Shown: positions 8,790 through 16,194 of the stretch, piece by piece | How positions within the stretch are numbered: the first letter of the stretch is position 1 | How the letters are laid out: each line of letters begins with the position of its first letter | Source of the DNA: Achromobacter spanius | GTDB lineage: Bacteria > Pseudomonadota > Gammaproteobacteria > Burkholderiales > Burkholderiaceae_B | DNA: 64,000 nucleotides | Assembly (NCBI RefSeq): GCF_003994415.1 | Contig: NZ_CP034689.1 | Span: forward strand, 6,076,001 to 6,140,000 | Reading direction: 5' to 3' | Notes under the pieces: model-generated | The model's database searches: none | What the model was told of the DNA's origin: nothing | The model's input: the letters and a program-made list of their open reading frames with translations, nothing else | Position numbers and translations under genes: made by a program

Positions 8790-9260
8790 TCAAGCCGATG
8801 TAGTCACCGGCACCGTCAGCGTATTCTTCACCGCGTTCATCACCACCAAGGTGGAGAAACGCTTGACATTGGGATTGCCCCAGAAGTGACGCTGGGCAAA
8901 GGTGTCGTAGTCAGCCATGTCGACCATGGTCAGCGTCAGAACGAAGTCAACCTCGCCCGTGACCGACAGGCATTGCATGACCTCGGGCGCACCCAGCATG
9001 GCGCGCTTGAACAGGTCAAGCTTGTCGACGCGTTCGCTCTCCAGCGACACCAGCACCACCATCATGATGCCGCGCCCCACCGCGGCCGGGTCCACCACGG
9101 ACACGTCTGCCGTCACCACGCCCGCTTCGCGCAGGCGCTTCATGCGGCGCAGACAGGACACAGGCGACAGGTTTACCCGCTGGGCAACGTCCTGGCTGGT
9201 GCGCTGGTTGTCTTCCTGCAGGCTTTGCAGAATTTGAAGGTCGAAATCGTCTAGTTCCAT
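8790..9260 (-). CDS. Lrp/AsnC-family transcriptional regulator
   Basis: The product has 156 residues, typical of the family. Seen: an N-terminal winged helix-turn-helix (residues 1-60) with DFDLQILQSLQED and NLSPVSCLRRMKRL, followed by the RAM ligand-binding domain containing GEVDFVLTLTMVDMADYD. It is divergent from an RhtA-like amino-acid exporter gene, the usual arrangement when an Lrp-type sensor controls export of the amino acid it binds. Autoregulation and exporter control through the 234-bp region 9261-9494 are inferred. Confidence 0.92.
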   Translation of the reverse strand: MELDDFDLQILQSLQEDNQRTSQDVAQRVNLSPVSCLRRMKRLREAGVVTADVSVVDPAAVGRGIMMVVLVSLESERVDKLDLFKRAMLGAPEVMQCLSVTGEVDFVLTLTMVDMADYDTFAQRHFWGNPNVKRFSTLVVMNAVKNTLTVPVTTSA

Positions 9261-9494
9261 GGGGGCTTGGAAACGCAGGGGAATCGGGCCGAGGCGAATA
9301 AGAAGCAGAAGAAAATCGGCCCTCGGCAGATTCTAATCCTGGCCGCAACAGACTCCGGCCCCAATTCGACGGGAAACTTCATTTTGCCCCTGCCGGACGC
9401 AGGAAATAATCAGACGGCTTGCTTACACTGGGAACCCTTCACCCGCTCCCTCGGTTTTTTTGCATTCCGCTGCATTGCGCCTTACCCAGTCCCC
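9261..9494. promoter_or_regulatory. Divergent control region of lrp-type gene and exporter
   Basis: This 234-bp region separates two start codons reading outward. It holds an inverted repeat GGGCCGA (9286-9292) / TCGGCCC (9316-9322) and AT-richer DNA around 9375-9410. No single clear Lrp site was identified. An open frame enters from 9267 in phase with the exporter, but it lacks protein character and was not taken as coding. Confidence 0.45.
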
Positions 9495-10400
9495 ATGACC
9501 GCCACCACCCTGAACGCCGGGCACAACGCTCCCGCCTCCACCCTGCTGCCCACGCTGTCGCTGATCGGCGCGATGGCGTCGCTATGCATCGGCACCTCGT
9601 TTGCCAAATCGCTGTTTCCGGAAGTGGGCGCGCAGGGCACGACCGCTTATCGCATCGTTATCGGCGCCATCATCCTGATGGCGTTCTGGCGTCCGTGGCG
9701 CTTTCCGCTGACCCGGCAAAACGCCGCCAAGATCGCGCTGTACGGCGTAACGCTGGCGTGCATGAACCTGCTGTTCTACATGGCGCTGCGCACGTTGCCG
9801 CTGGGCGTGGCGATTGCCATTGAATTCACCGGGCCGCTGACGCTGGCGGTGGTGCTGTCGCGGCGCGCCATCGATTTTGTGTGGATCGCCTGCGCGCTGG
9901 GCGGCCTGGTGCTGCTGATTCCCACCGGCCAATCCCTGCACGATCTGGACCCGACCGGCATTGCCTACGCGCTGGCCGCCGCCGTGTGCTGGGCGCTTTA
10001 CATCATCTTCGGCAAATTGGCGGGCAATGTGCATGGCGGCCAGGCGACGTCCTTGGGCCTGCTGGCGGCCACGATGGTGGCGCTGCCCGTGGGCGCGGCG
10101 CACGCCGGCATGGCCTTGCTGGACCCCTCGCTGATTCTGGCCGGGATCGGCGTGGGCATTCTGTCCAGCGCCTTGCCTTATTCGCTGGAAATGGTGGCGC
10201 TGCGGCGCTTGCCGCAGAAAACGTTCGGCGTGCTGCTCAGCATGGAACCCGCCATGGGCGCGCTGGCCGGCGTCATCGTGCTGAACGAACATCTGACCCA
10301 GACGCAATGGCTGGCCATCGGCGGCATCATCATTGCGTCGGCGGGTTGCGCGGCCACCGCGCAGCGCGGCAAGAAGCGTCAGGCGCCGGTGCACGACTAG
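9495..10400 (+). CDS. EamA/DMT-family exporter, RhtA-like
   Basis: The product has 301 residues with about ten transmembrane segments arranged as two EamA repeats; the family is known for export of threonine/homoserine and other metabolites. Seen: the hydrophobic first repeat with MASLCIGTSFAKSLFPEVGA, a PLGVAIAIEFTGPL segment characteristic of RhtA/YddG-like members, and a second repeat ending in GGIIIASAGCAATA. The length is close to E. coli RhtA. ATG 9495 was chosen because it precedes the first membrane segment, while the in-frame extension upstream is non-protein-like. Control by the divergent Lrp regulator is likely. Confidence 0.85.
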   Translation: MTATTLNAGHNAPASTLLPTLSLIGAMASLCIGTSFAKSLFPEVGAQGTTAYRIVIGAIILMAFWRPWRFPLTRQNAAKIALYGVTLACMNLLFYMALRTLPLGVAIAIEFTGPLTLAVVLSRRAIDFVWIACALGGLVLLIPTGQSLHDLDPTGIAYALAAAVCWALYIIFGKLAGNVHGGQATSLGLLAATMVALPVGAAHAGMALLDPSLILAGIGVGILSSALPYSLEMVALRRLPQKTFGVLLSMEPAMGALAGVIVLNEHLTQTQWLAIGGIIIASAGCAATAQRGKKRQAPVHD

Positions 10401-10406
10401 CGGCAC

Positions 10407-10434
10407 GCCAGTGCGCGGCTAAGCGCGCGCTGGC
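10407..10434 (+). terminator. Strong stem-loop after exporter gene
   Basis: Eleven-base arms GCCAGTGCGCG and CGCGCGCTGGC pair with one G-U and a 6-nt loop, beginning 7 bp after the exporter stop. No U-tract follows. It sits between convergent genes, so it may stop transcription from either side. Confidence 0.5.
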
Positions 10435-10487
10435 AAGATCAAGGGCGCGCGCCCCGAGCCAAGATCAAGAGCGCGCGCGCCGGGCGC

Positions 10488-11507
10488 TTATTCCACCGAA
10501 ATGCCCTTGTGACGAATCACCGCGCCCCAGCGCTCGCGCTCGTCGCGGGCATAGTCGGCGAACTGCCCCGGCGTGCTGCCCGTGGGTTCCATGCCCTGCA
10601 ACCTTAGTTGCTTGACCACGTCGGGCGATCGCAATGCCGCCACGATGGCGCGGCTGAGCTTGTCGACGATGGGCGCGGGCGTGCCGGCCGGCGCCACCAC
10701 GCCTTGCCAGGCCGCGGCCTCGAATGGATCCGCGCCCGCTTCGACAAACGTCGGCACGTCCGGCAACTGGGCCGAACGCTGCGCGGCCGGCACGGCAATG
10801 GCGCGCAGCTTGCCCGCCTGAATCAGCGGCCGGGCGGCGGCCAGGTCCGCCATCATCATGGGCACCACGCCGGACGCCACGTCTTGCAAGGCGGGCGGCG
10901 TGCCCTTGTACGGAATGGCGGTCGCGCGGCCGCCGATCGATTCCAGGAAGAGCTCCATCGCCAGGTGGTGCGGGCTGCCGACGCCCAAGGACGCATAGCT
11001 GCCCGGCTGCTCGTTGCGCAAGTAACGCAGGACGGCGGGCATGTCGGTCAAGTCGGAACCGGGTGAAGTCACCAGCACGATGGGCAAGGCCACCAACGTG
11101 GACACGGGGGTCAGGTTACGGCCCGGATCATAGGGCAGCTTCTTGTACAGCCAGGGGTTCAACGCCAGCGTGCTCATGCCCGCCGTCATCAAGGTGTAGC
11201 CGTCGGGCGCGGCGCGGACGGTTTCTTGCGCGGCCACGATGGTGGCGGCGCCCGGTCGGTTTTCCACCACGACGGTTTGCCCCAGCGCATCGCCCACGTG
11301 CTTGGCGACGATGCGGGTGGCGATGTCGCTACCGCCGCCAGCGCTGAACGGCACCAGCCATCGGATGGAATGGTCGGGGAATTCCGCCGCCGATGCGGCG
11401 GCGGGCAACACGGTGAACGTCACGGCGCAAAGCGCGGCGGCGCCCCTCAATGCCACTTTGAACAACGCCGCCTTCAGCAACGCGCGCGGCAGGAAGCTGC
11501 TAGTCAT
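10488..11507 (-). CDS. Bug-family (TctC-like) periplasmic solute-binding protein
   Basis: The product has 339 residues, including a long signal peptide ending near ASAAEFPD. Seen: the family hallmarks IRWLVPFSAGGGSDIATRI, VVENRPGAA, APDGYTLM and PYKGTPPALQDVASG. These are receptors of tripartite tricarboxylate transporters, which bind small organic acids in the periplasm. No TctA or TctB membrane gene is nearby, as is common for this expanded family. It lies downstream of the OtnI-like isomerase gene on the same strand with a 184-bp gap, so co-expression is possible but unproven. Confidence 0.9.
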   Translation of the reverse strand: MTSSFLPRALLKAALFKVALRGAAALCAVTFTVLPAAASAAEFPDHSIRWLVPFSAGGGSDIATRIVAKHVGDALGQTVVVENRPGAATIVAAQETVRAAPDGYTLMTAGMSTLALNPWLYKKLPYDPGRNLTPVSTLVALPIVLVTSPGSDLTDMPAVLRYLRNEQPGSYASLGVGSPHHLAMELFLESIGGRATAIPYKGTPPALQDVASGVVPMMMADLAAARPLIQAGKLRAIAVPAAQRSAQLPDVPTFVEAGADPFEAAAWQGVVAPAGTPAPIVDKLSRAIVAALRSPDVVKQLRLQGMEPTGSTPGQFADYARDERERWGAVIRHKGISVE

Positions 11508-11592
11508 GTCCCTGGTCTCCTCAAACCACGATCGGATAAATTTTTAATTAACATATTAATGATTTTCGATGCGCACGCAAGCCCGGGAATTT

Positions 11593-11624
11593 ACCGTAAA
11601 CGGTCGCCGGGATACGGTCACCGG
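11593..11624. promoter_or_regulatory. Direct repeats in spacer upstream of Bug gene
   Basis: ACGGTCGCCGG (11600-11610) is repeated 14 bp on as ACGGTCACCGG (11614-11624), with an overlapping ACCGTAAACGGT inverted pair. The spacer nearer the Bug gene start is AT-rich (11535-11575), as for a promoter region. A regulator site is plausible but unassigned. Confidence 0.35.
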
Positions 11625-11691
11625 AAGACGCGCAGCGGAAGAAAGGGAGACGAGAACAGCAGAAGCGCAAAGCCGGTGGGGCGCCTAGCAA

Positions 11692-12477
11692 TCACGCGCG
11701 CGCGGCATTGAGCCAACGCAGCCCCGCCGACGTCTCGGCCGCGGGGCGGTATTCGCAACCGATCCAGCCGGTGTAGTGCAATTCGCGCAGTACGCTGAAC
11801 ACCCAGCCGTAATCCAGCTCGCCCCGATCGGGTTCCTGGCGCAACGGCACGCCCGCAATCTGCAAATGCCCTACCCTGCCCGTTGGCAGGTATTCACGCA
11901 GTTTGGTGGTGACGTCGCCTTCCACGATCTGGCAGTGGTAAAGGTCCATCTGCACTTTCAGGTTCGGCGCATTGACGGCCTGCACGATCGCGTGGGCCTC
12001 GTCCTGGCGGTTCAGGATATAGCCTGGAATGTCGCGAGTATTGATGGGCTCGATCAGCAAGGTCACGCCCGCCGACCGCGCCTGGCGCGCGGCCCAGTCC
12101 AGGTTTTCGCGATAGCAATCCAGCAAGGCCTCGCGCGGCACGCCGTCCGGCGCCAGGCCCGCCATGACGTGCACGTTGGAACAAGACAGCGTGGTTGCGT
12201 AGGCCAGCGCCTGTTCGACGCCTGCCTGAAATTCCGCCTGCCGCCCAGGCAGCGCCGCCAGCCCGCGTTCACCATGGCGGGTCACGCCCGGTGGCGCATT
12301 GAAGAGCACTTGCGACACCCCCACCGCATCCATGCGTTCGCGCACGAAGGCGGCGGGCTCGGCGTAGGGAAACATGCATTCCACCCCCATGAAGCCGTCC
12401 GACGCGGCGGCGGCATAGCGGTCCAGGAAGGCGTGTTCCTGATACATCATCGACAGATTGGCGGCGAATTTCAGCAT
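11692..12477 (-). CDS. Hydroxypyruvate isomerase / 2-oxo-tetronate isomerase family protein
   Basis: The product has 261 residues and is a TIM-barrel sugar-phosphate-isomerase-like protein of the Hyi/OtnI family. Seen: MLKFAANLSMMY at the start, metal-ligand segments IEPINTRDIPGY, DLYHCQIVEGD and GCEYRP. It is a clear paralogue of the OtnI gene at 33327-34112, of equal length. The longer upstream frame to 12555 was rejected because similarity begins at MLKF, as in the paralogue. It is not next to other erythronate/threonate genes but lies upstream of a Bug receptor. The substrate (hydroxypyruvate or an oxo-tetronate) is not decided by the sequence. Confidence 0.85.
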   Translation of the reverse strand: MLKFAANLSMMYQEHAFLDRYAAAASDGFMGVECMFPYAEPAAFVRERMDAVGVSQVLFNAPPGVTRHGERGLAALPGRQAEFQAGVEQALAYATTLSCSNVHVMAGLAPDGVPREALLDCYRENLDWAARQARSAGVTLLIEPINTRDIPGYILNRQDEAHAIVQAVNAPNLKVQMDLYHCQIVEGDVTTKLREYLPTGRVGHLQIAGVPLRQEPDRGELDYGWVFSVLRELHYTGWIGCEYRPAAETSAGLRWLNAARA

Positions 12478-12556
12478 GGCGGGGCTCCGGTCCGGGCGGG
12501 ATTTCCGGCAACTTAGCACACCGCCACACTGTTTCGCGCACGCAGCCCGCAGCACC

Positions 12557-12586
12557 GGGATTACGTCAGCCCAAGGGCGTAATCCC
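12557..12586 (-). terminator. Stem-loop between TonB receptor and isomerase genes
   Basis: Nine-base perfect arms GGGATTACG and CGTAATCCC flank a 12-nt interior that can itself pair (CCC/GGG). It lies 22 bp past the TonB-receptor stop on the minus strand. No T-run follows, so the terminator call is tentative. Confidence 0.4.
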
Positions 12587-12607
12587 CTCGTCGATTGACG
12601 CAGCGCA

Positions 12608-14731
12608 TCAATACGTCAACCGCACACCCAGCAACACGCTGCGGCCCGGCAGCGGGGCCACCGACGAGATGAACGACGCATGGTTGTAGGCCAGCTTGTT
12701 CAGCAGGTTGGTGCCGCGCAGATAGACTTCGTAGCCCGTCGCGTTGTAGCGGCCGCGATAGGCGACCACGGCGTTGACCATGTTGTAGCCCGGCGTGCTG
12801 TCTTCATAGGCCGCGATGTCTTTTTGCGAGAACACGCGCGCGTATTCCACGCCGCCCGACCACTGTTGCCACTTTACGTTGCCACGCACGCCCGCGCGCG
12901 CCGCCGGGATGCGAGGCAGATTGCCATCGCCGCCCGTCAGCTTGCCGCGCACGTAGTCGCCGAATACGGCGGCCGAGAATATCGGCGTGAACTGATGGCG
13001 CAGCTCGCCTTCCACGCCCGTGAATTCCGCGTCGCGCTGCGTGTACTCGATCAGGCGGAAGTCTTCGTAGCGGTCCAGCGTGTTGGCGTAGATGTAGTTC
13101 TTTACGCGGTTGTGGAACACGCTGGCGGAAAACGTTGTGTCGCCCGCGTGCTTGCGCAAGGTCAGGTCGATGTTGTGCGAGGTTTCGCGGCCCAGGTCGG
13201 CGTTGCCCAATTCATAGGTATTGGTGGCCAGGTGCACGCCATCCGCGTAGAGCTCCTGCGCGTTCGGCAGGCGTTGCGAACGCGACAGCGACAGCGCCAC
13301 GGAGTACTGCGGCGCAAAGTCCCAGATGGCCGCGGCCGACAGGGACGTACCCGACAGGCTGCTGCGCGATGCGCCGCCTTCAGGCGAAATGCGTTGCCAG
13401 TCTTGGCGCGCGCCCACTTCGAAACGCCAGTCGTTCAACTGGTATTCCTCAAGCACGAACAGGCCGTTCGAGCGCGTGCGGCTACGTGGCAGGAAGGCTT
13501 CTTCGCCGTCAGCGCGAAAATCGCTGTAGGCGTTCTGGAAGCCCACCACGCCGCGCCAGCCGGCGATGGGCTTGTGCTGCAATTCCACACGCAGGTCGTA
13601 GCCCTTGTTCTTGAAGCGCGTGCCGACTTCGCCGCCTTCGATCTCGTCGTGCTGATAATCGGTCAAGCCGCCGCGCACGCGGATCTTTTCAAAGCCGGCG
13701 AAGGGGTCCTGGTATTCCGCGCGCAGGTCCAGACGATTGCTGCGCAGCTTCACATAGGGCACGCCGCCGTGTTCATGATCGTGGTCGTGGCCTTCTTCTT
13801 CATGGCCTTCTTCTTCATGGTCGTGATCGTCGTGGCCGCCGCAGTGCAGGTGCGTGCCGTGCGGGTGGCAACCTTCGTATTCGTGGTTGTGTCCCGGCAA
13901 GCCGTACTTGCTTTCCAGGTGCGTGAACGCCAGGCCGACGTAGCCGCGCGGCGTGATCCACGACATGCCGACGGAGCCCTGGCTGGATTCGCTGTACGAA
14001 CCTTCCAGCTTGCCGCCCGGCCAATCGGGCACGTCGTAGTCGCTGGTGCGGCGCTTCATGCCTTCGACGCGCACGGCAAACTGGCCTTCGCCCGCGGTGA
14101 TGCCGACGACGCCGGCGCGTTCCTTCGTGCCGGTGGCGCCACGCAATTCCATTTCGGCTTCAACGCCGTTTTCCGGCACGGCGGTGGGCACCTTCTTGTC
14201 CACCACGTTGACCACGCCGCCGATGGCGCCGCCGCCGTACAGCAGCGTCGCCGGGCCGCGTAGCACTTCGATGCGTTCGGCCAGCAGCGGCTCGACGGTC
14301 ACGGCGTGGTCGGGGGAAATGCTGGAGGCATCCATCACTTCGGAGCCATCGGACAGCACCTTCACGCGCGGGGCGGTCTGGCCGCGTATCACCGGACGGC
14401 TGGCGCCGCCGCCAAACGTGTCGCTGTTGACACCGGGCAGGCTCGTCAGGGACTCACCCAGCGTGCCGCTACGCCGTTCTATCAGCTCGTTGCCTTCCAA
14501 CACAGAGGCCGGCAGCGTGGTGCTGTTGAGGTCCAAGCCCAGCGGGTTGGCGGACACCGTAATCGGCGCCAAGGTCTTGGCGCGCTTGCTGTCCACCTCG
14601 GTATCGGCTTGCGCGACGGGTGCGATCAGCATCAGCGAACACACCAGCGGTTTCAGGCTGCCACGGCGTGCTGGCCGGGCGATGGCGATCTTGCGGCTTC
14701 CCTTCTTGAACCCCAGTTTCTTGCCTTTCAT
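12608..14731 (-). CDS. znuD: TonB-dependent outer-membrane receptor, ZnuD-like zinc receptor
   Basis: The product has 707 residues. After a signal region (residues 1-43) comes the plug domain, with LPGVNSDTFGGGASRPVIRG and an RGPATLLYGGGAIGGVVN motif, followed by a 22-strand-type beta-barrel ending in the C-terminal signature LGVRLTY. An external loop around residues 280-325 is exceptionally rich in His, Asp and Glu (for example HCGGHDDHDHEEEGHEEEGH), as in the Neisseria zinc receptor ZnuD. A Zur-like operator lies just upstream. Together the loop and operator support zinc uptake rather than siderophore uptake. The symbol is by family resemblance; experimental function is not shown. Confidence 0.82.
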   Translation of the reverse strand: MKGKKLGFKKGSRKIAIARPARRGSLKPLVCSLMLIAPVAQADTEVDSKRAKTLAPITVSANPLGLDLNSTTLPASVLEGNELIERRSGTLGESLTSLPGVNSDTFGGGASRPVIRGQTAPRVKVLSDGSEVMDASSISPDHAVTVEPLLAERIEVLRGPATLLYGGGAIGGVVNVVDKKVPTAVPENGVEAEMELRGATGTKERAGVVGITAGEGQFAVRVEGMKRRTSDYDVPDWPGGKLEGSYSESSQGSVGMSWITPRGYVGLAFTHLESKYGLPGHNHEYEGCHPHGTHLHCGGHDDHDHEEEGHEEEGHDHDHEHGGVPYVKLRSNRLDLRAEYQDPFAGFEKIRVRGGLTDYQHDEIEGGEVGTRFKNKGYDLRVELQHKPIAGWRGVVGFQNAYSDFRADGEEAFLPRSRTRSNGLFVLEEYQLNDWRFEVGARQDWQRISPEGGASRSSLSGTSLSAAAIWDFAPQYSVALSLSRSQRLPNAQELYADGVHLATNTYELGNADLGRETSHNIDLTLRKHAGDTTFSASVFHNRVKNYIYANTLDRYEDFRLIEYTQRDAEFTGVEGELRHQFTPIFSAAVFGDYVRGKLTGGDGNLPRIPAARAGVRGNVKWQQWSGGVEYARVFSQKDIAAYEDSTPGYNMVNAVVAYRGRYNATGYEVYLRGTNLLNKLAYNHASFISSVAPLPGRSVLLGVRLTY

Positions 14732-14744
14732 CGTATTCTCTCGG

Positions 14745-14784
14745 ATGTTATATCATTACAAAACGCGGATGGATGATATAACAT
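14745..14784 (-). promoter_or_regulatory. Zur-like operator with inverted half-sites
   Basis: ATGTTATATCAT (14745-14756) and its exact reverse complement (14773-14784) are separated by 16 bp, 14-53 bp upstream of the TonB-receptor start. ATGTTATA is the half-site of known Zur boxes, and the left copy continues as a 17-bp Zur-box-like element to 14761 with 5 of 8 positions of the second half conserved. This fits repression by Zn-loaded Zur. Confidence 0.65.
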
Positions 14785-14846
14785 TTCAGATTCAAAGCGA
14801 TGAAAGTTTGGCGATGAACTGACGCGAACGTGTCACGGTTTAGGGA

Positions 14847-15134
14847 TCAGGCGCTATCGAGCGGCCATTGCTGTGCGGCGTGCAGAACGCGCAAAATTGT
14901 CACGGCGTGAGGCGATTCCGCATACACGACCAAGTAGTTCGGCCGAATCACCATTTCCCTGGTGCCCGCTACTCGTCCCGAGCGATACAGCCGTGGGCGC
15001 TCACGCAGCTTGGCCACTTTCTTCTGAATTTCATCTACCAAACGCAGCGCCGCGGCCGGGCTATCGTCCGAGATGTAATCGACAATCGCCAGCAAATCCT
15101 CGCGAGCCGTTTCGCGCCATTCAAGAACCGGCAC
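14847..15134 (-). CDS. RelE/ParE-family toxin
   Basis: The product has 95 residues, the normal size of ParE/RelE toxins. Seen: the N-terminal WRETAREDLLAIVDYI helix and the basic core RPRLYRSGRVAGTREMVI, then NYLVVYAE. ParE toxins poison gyrase and RelE toxins cut mRNA at the ribosome; the sequence alone does not decide between them. The start overlaps the antitoxin gene by 14 bp on the same strand, the standard antitoxin-first order. The next minus-strand gene is the ZnuD-like receptor, 115 bp downstream. Confidence 0.88.
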   Translation of the reverse strand: MPVLEWRETAREDLLAIVDYISDDSPAAALRLVDEIQKKVAKLRERPRLYRSGRVAGTREMVIRPNYLVVYAESPHAVTILRVLHAAQQWPLDSA

Positions 15135-15420
15135 GGCGCTTCTTCTTGCTGATCAGGGCACGAGCCTCGTCCATGACCGCTTCATGGGCGACCGGTGGCC
15201 GCGTGTCGGCCAAGGCCTCTTGCACCTTCGCGCGAAACCACGAGTCGTAGCTCATGGCGTCGACGGCCAGGCCGGCGGGCAAACCGCCTTCTTTTGCCAC
15301 TCTCGTTAGCAAAATTCGCACCGCATCCGAGATGGTCAGGCCAACGTTGGCGAGCTTTTCCGCCGCTTCGGCCTTGAGCTTGTCGTCGACACGGACGTGC
15401 AACATTGAAGTGGGTGCCAT
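15121..15420 (-). CDS. RelB/DinJ-family antitoxin
   Basis: The product has 99 residues with an N-terminal ribbon-helix-helix (HVRVDDKLKAEAAEKLANVG, then TISDAVRILLTRV) that would bind DNA as a dimer, and a charged C-terminus ending in KKKRRAGS that would wrap the toxin. The ATG at 15420 has GGAG 7 nt upstream and was preferred to longer frames that run through the operator. It overlaps the toxin gene by 14 bp. Autoregulation through the palindrome at 15450-15469 is expected. Confidence 0.88.
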   Translation of the reverse strand: MAPTSMLHVRVDDKLKAEAAEKLANVGLTISDAVRILLTRVAKEGGLPAGLAVDAMSYDSWFRAKVQEALADTRPPVAHEAVMDEARALISKKKRRAGS

Positions 15421-15449
15421 GGAAGTCTCCGGGGATGGATCGGCCATTA

Positions 15450-15469
15450 TGTATCTCAATTGAGATACA
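15450..15469. promoter_or_regulatory. Toxin-antitoxin autoregulatory operator
   Basis: TGTATCTCAATTGAGATACA is a perfect 20-bp palindrome 30 bp upstream of the antitoxin start. Ribbon-helix-helix antitoxins bind sites of this kind, so conditional autorepression is likely. Confidence 0.8.
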
Positions 15470-15642
15470 CACAAACGACGCGCCGTTTGCCACAAAAACC
15501 TGACAGTTGAAACGGGATTTGGCGAACGAGAATCGGCTCCACTGACCGAGTATCCTCAACACCACGAACCCCTGCACGTGATGTGCGCCGGTGGTTCGGG
15601 CGCCAGGCGTCGACGGGTTTTCAACCAACCAGGAGACCCCCG

Positions 15643-16122
15643 ATGATTCCCAAGAACACCATTTGTCTTTGGTATGAAAGCGATGCGCTGGAAGCGGCGC
15701 GGTTCTATGCCAAGACGTTTCCGGATAGCGCGGTGGGCGCCGTCCACCATGCGCCGTCCGACTACCCTTCCGGCGACGAAGGCGATGTGCTGACCGTGGA
15801 ATTCACGGTGATGGGCATCCCCTGCCTGGGCCTGAATGGCGGCCCGGCGTTCCAGCACAATGAGTCTTTCTCGTTTCAGGTGGCCACTGACGACCAGGCG
15901 GAAACCGACCGCTTGTGGGATGCCATCGTCGGCAATGGCGGGCAGGAAAGCGAGTGCGGCTGGTGCAAGGACAAGTGGGGAATTTCGTGGCAGATCACGC
16001 CGCGCGTGTTGACCGAGGCTTACACGGGCGCTGACCGCGCCGCCGCCAAGCGCGTATTTGAAGCCATGATGACGATGGGCAAGATCGACGTTGCCACGAT
16101 CGAGGCGGCGCGGCGCGGGTGA
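15643..16122 (+). CDS. VOC-superfamily protein, PhnB/3-demethylubiquinone-methyltransferase-like fold
   Basis: The product has 159 residues and a single vicinal-oxygen-chelate-type domain of the PhnB-like class: TICLWYESDALEAARFYAKTFPDS at the start, the FQVATDDQAETDRLWDAIV middle, then a CGWCKDKWGISWQITP segment. Despite its old database name, this class is not a methyltransferase; most members have no known reaction. ATG 15643 has AGGAGA 7 nt upstream. It stands alone between the toxin-antitoxin locus and the polyamine-type operon. Confidence 0.82.
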   Translation: MIPKNTICLWYESDALEAARFYAKTFPDSAVGAVHHAPSDYPSGDEGDVLTVEFTVMGIPCLGLNGGPAFQHNESFSFQVATDDQAETDRLWDAIVGNGGQESECGWCKDKWGISWQITPRVLTEAYTGADRAAAKRVFEAMMTMGKIDVATIEAARRG

Positions 16123-16130
16123 GGGTTTGC

Positions 16131-16157
16131 GCAGGGGCCGGCCGCGCCGGCCCCTGC
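16131..16157. terminator. Bidirectional terminator hairpin
   Basis: Perfect 11-bp arms GCAGGGGCCGG and CCGGCCCCTGC enclose a 5-nt loop between two convergent genes. A short T-rich tail (CTTCTC) follows on the plus strand. Confidence 0.7.
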
Positions 16158-16161
16158 CTTC

Positions 16162-16194
16162 TCAACCCGCTATCAACCCACTATCAACCCGCCT
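16162..16194. repeat. 11-bp tandem repeat, three copies
   Basis: TCAACCCGCTA, TCAACCCACTA and TCAACCCGCCT follow one another without gaps. The third copy includes the stop codon of the minus-strand binding-protein gene (16184-16186), so the repeat touches its C-terminal codons. Confidence 0.65.

Noticed and set aside
12680..14263. 527-codon open frame antisense to the TonB receptor
   Set aside because: It is a compositional mirror of the receptor gene, with no recognisable domain.
16162..16194. CRISPR-like array at the 11-bp repeats
   Set aside because: The units are contiguous without spacers and too short; the other short arrays (34173-34220, 44561-44616) are simple tandem repeats too.
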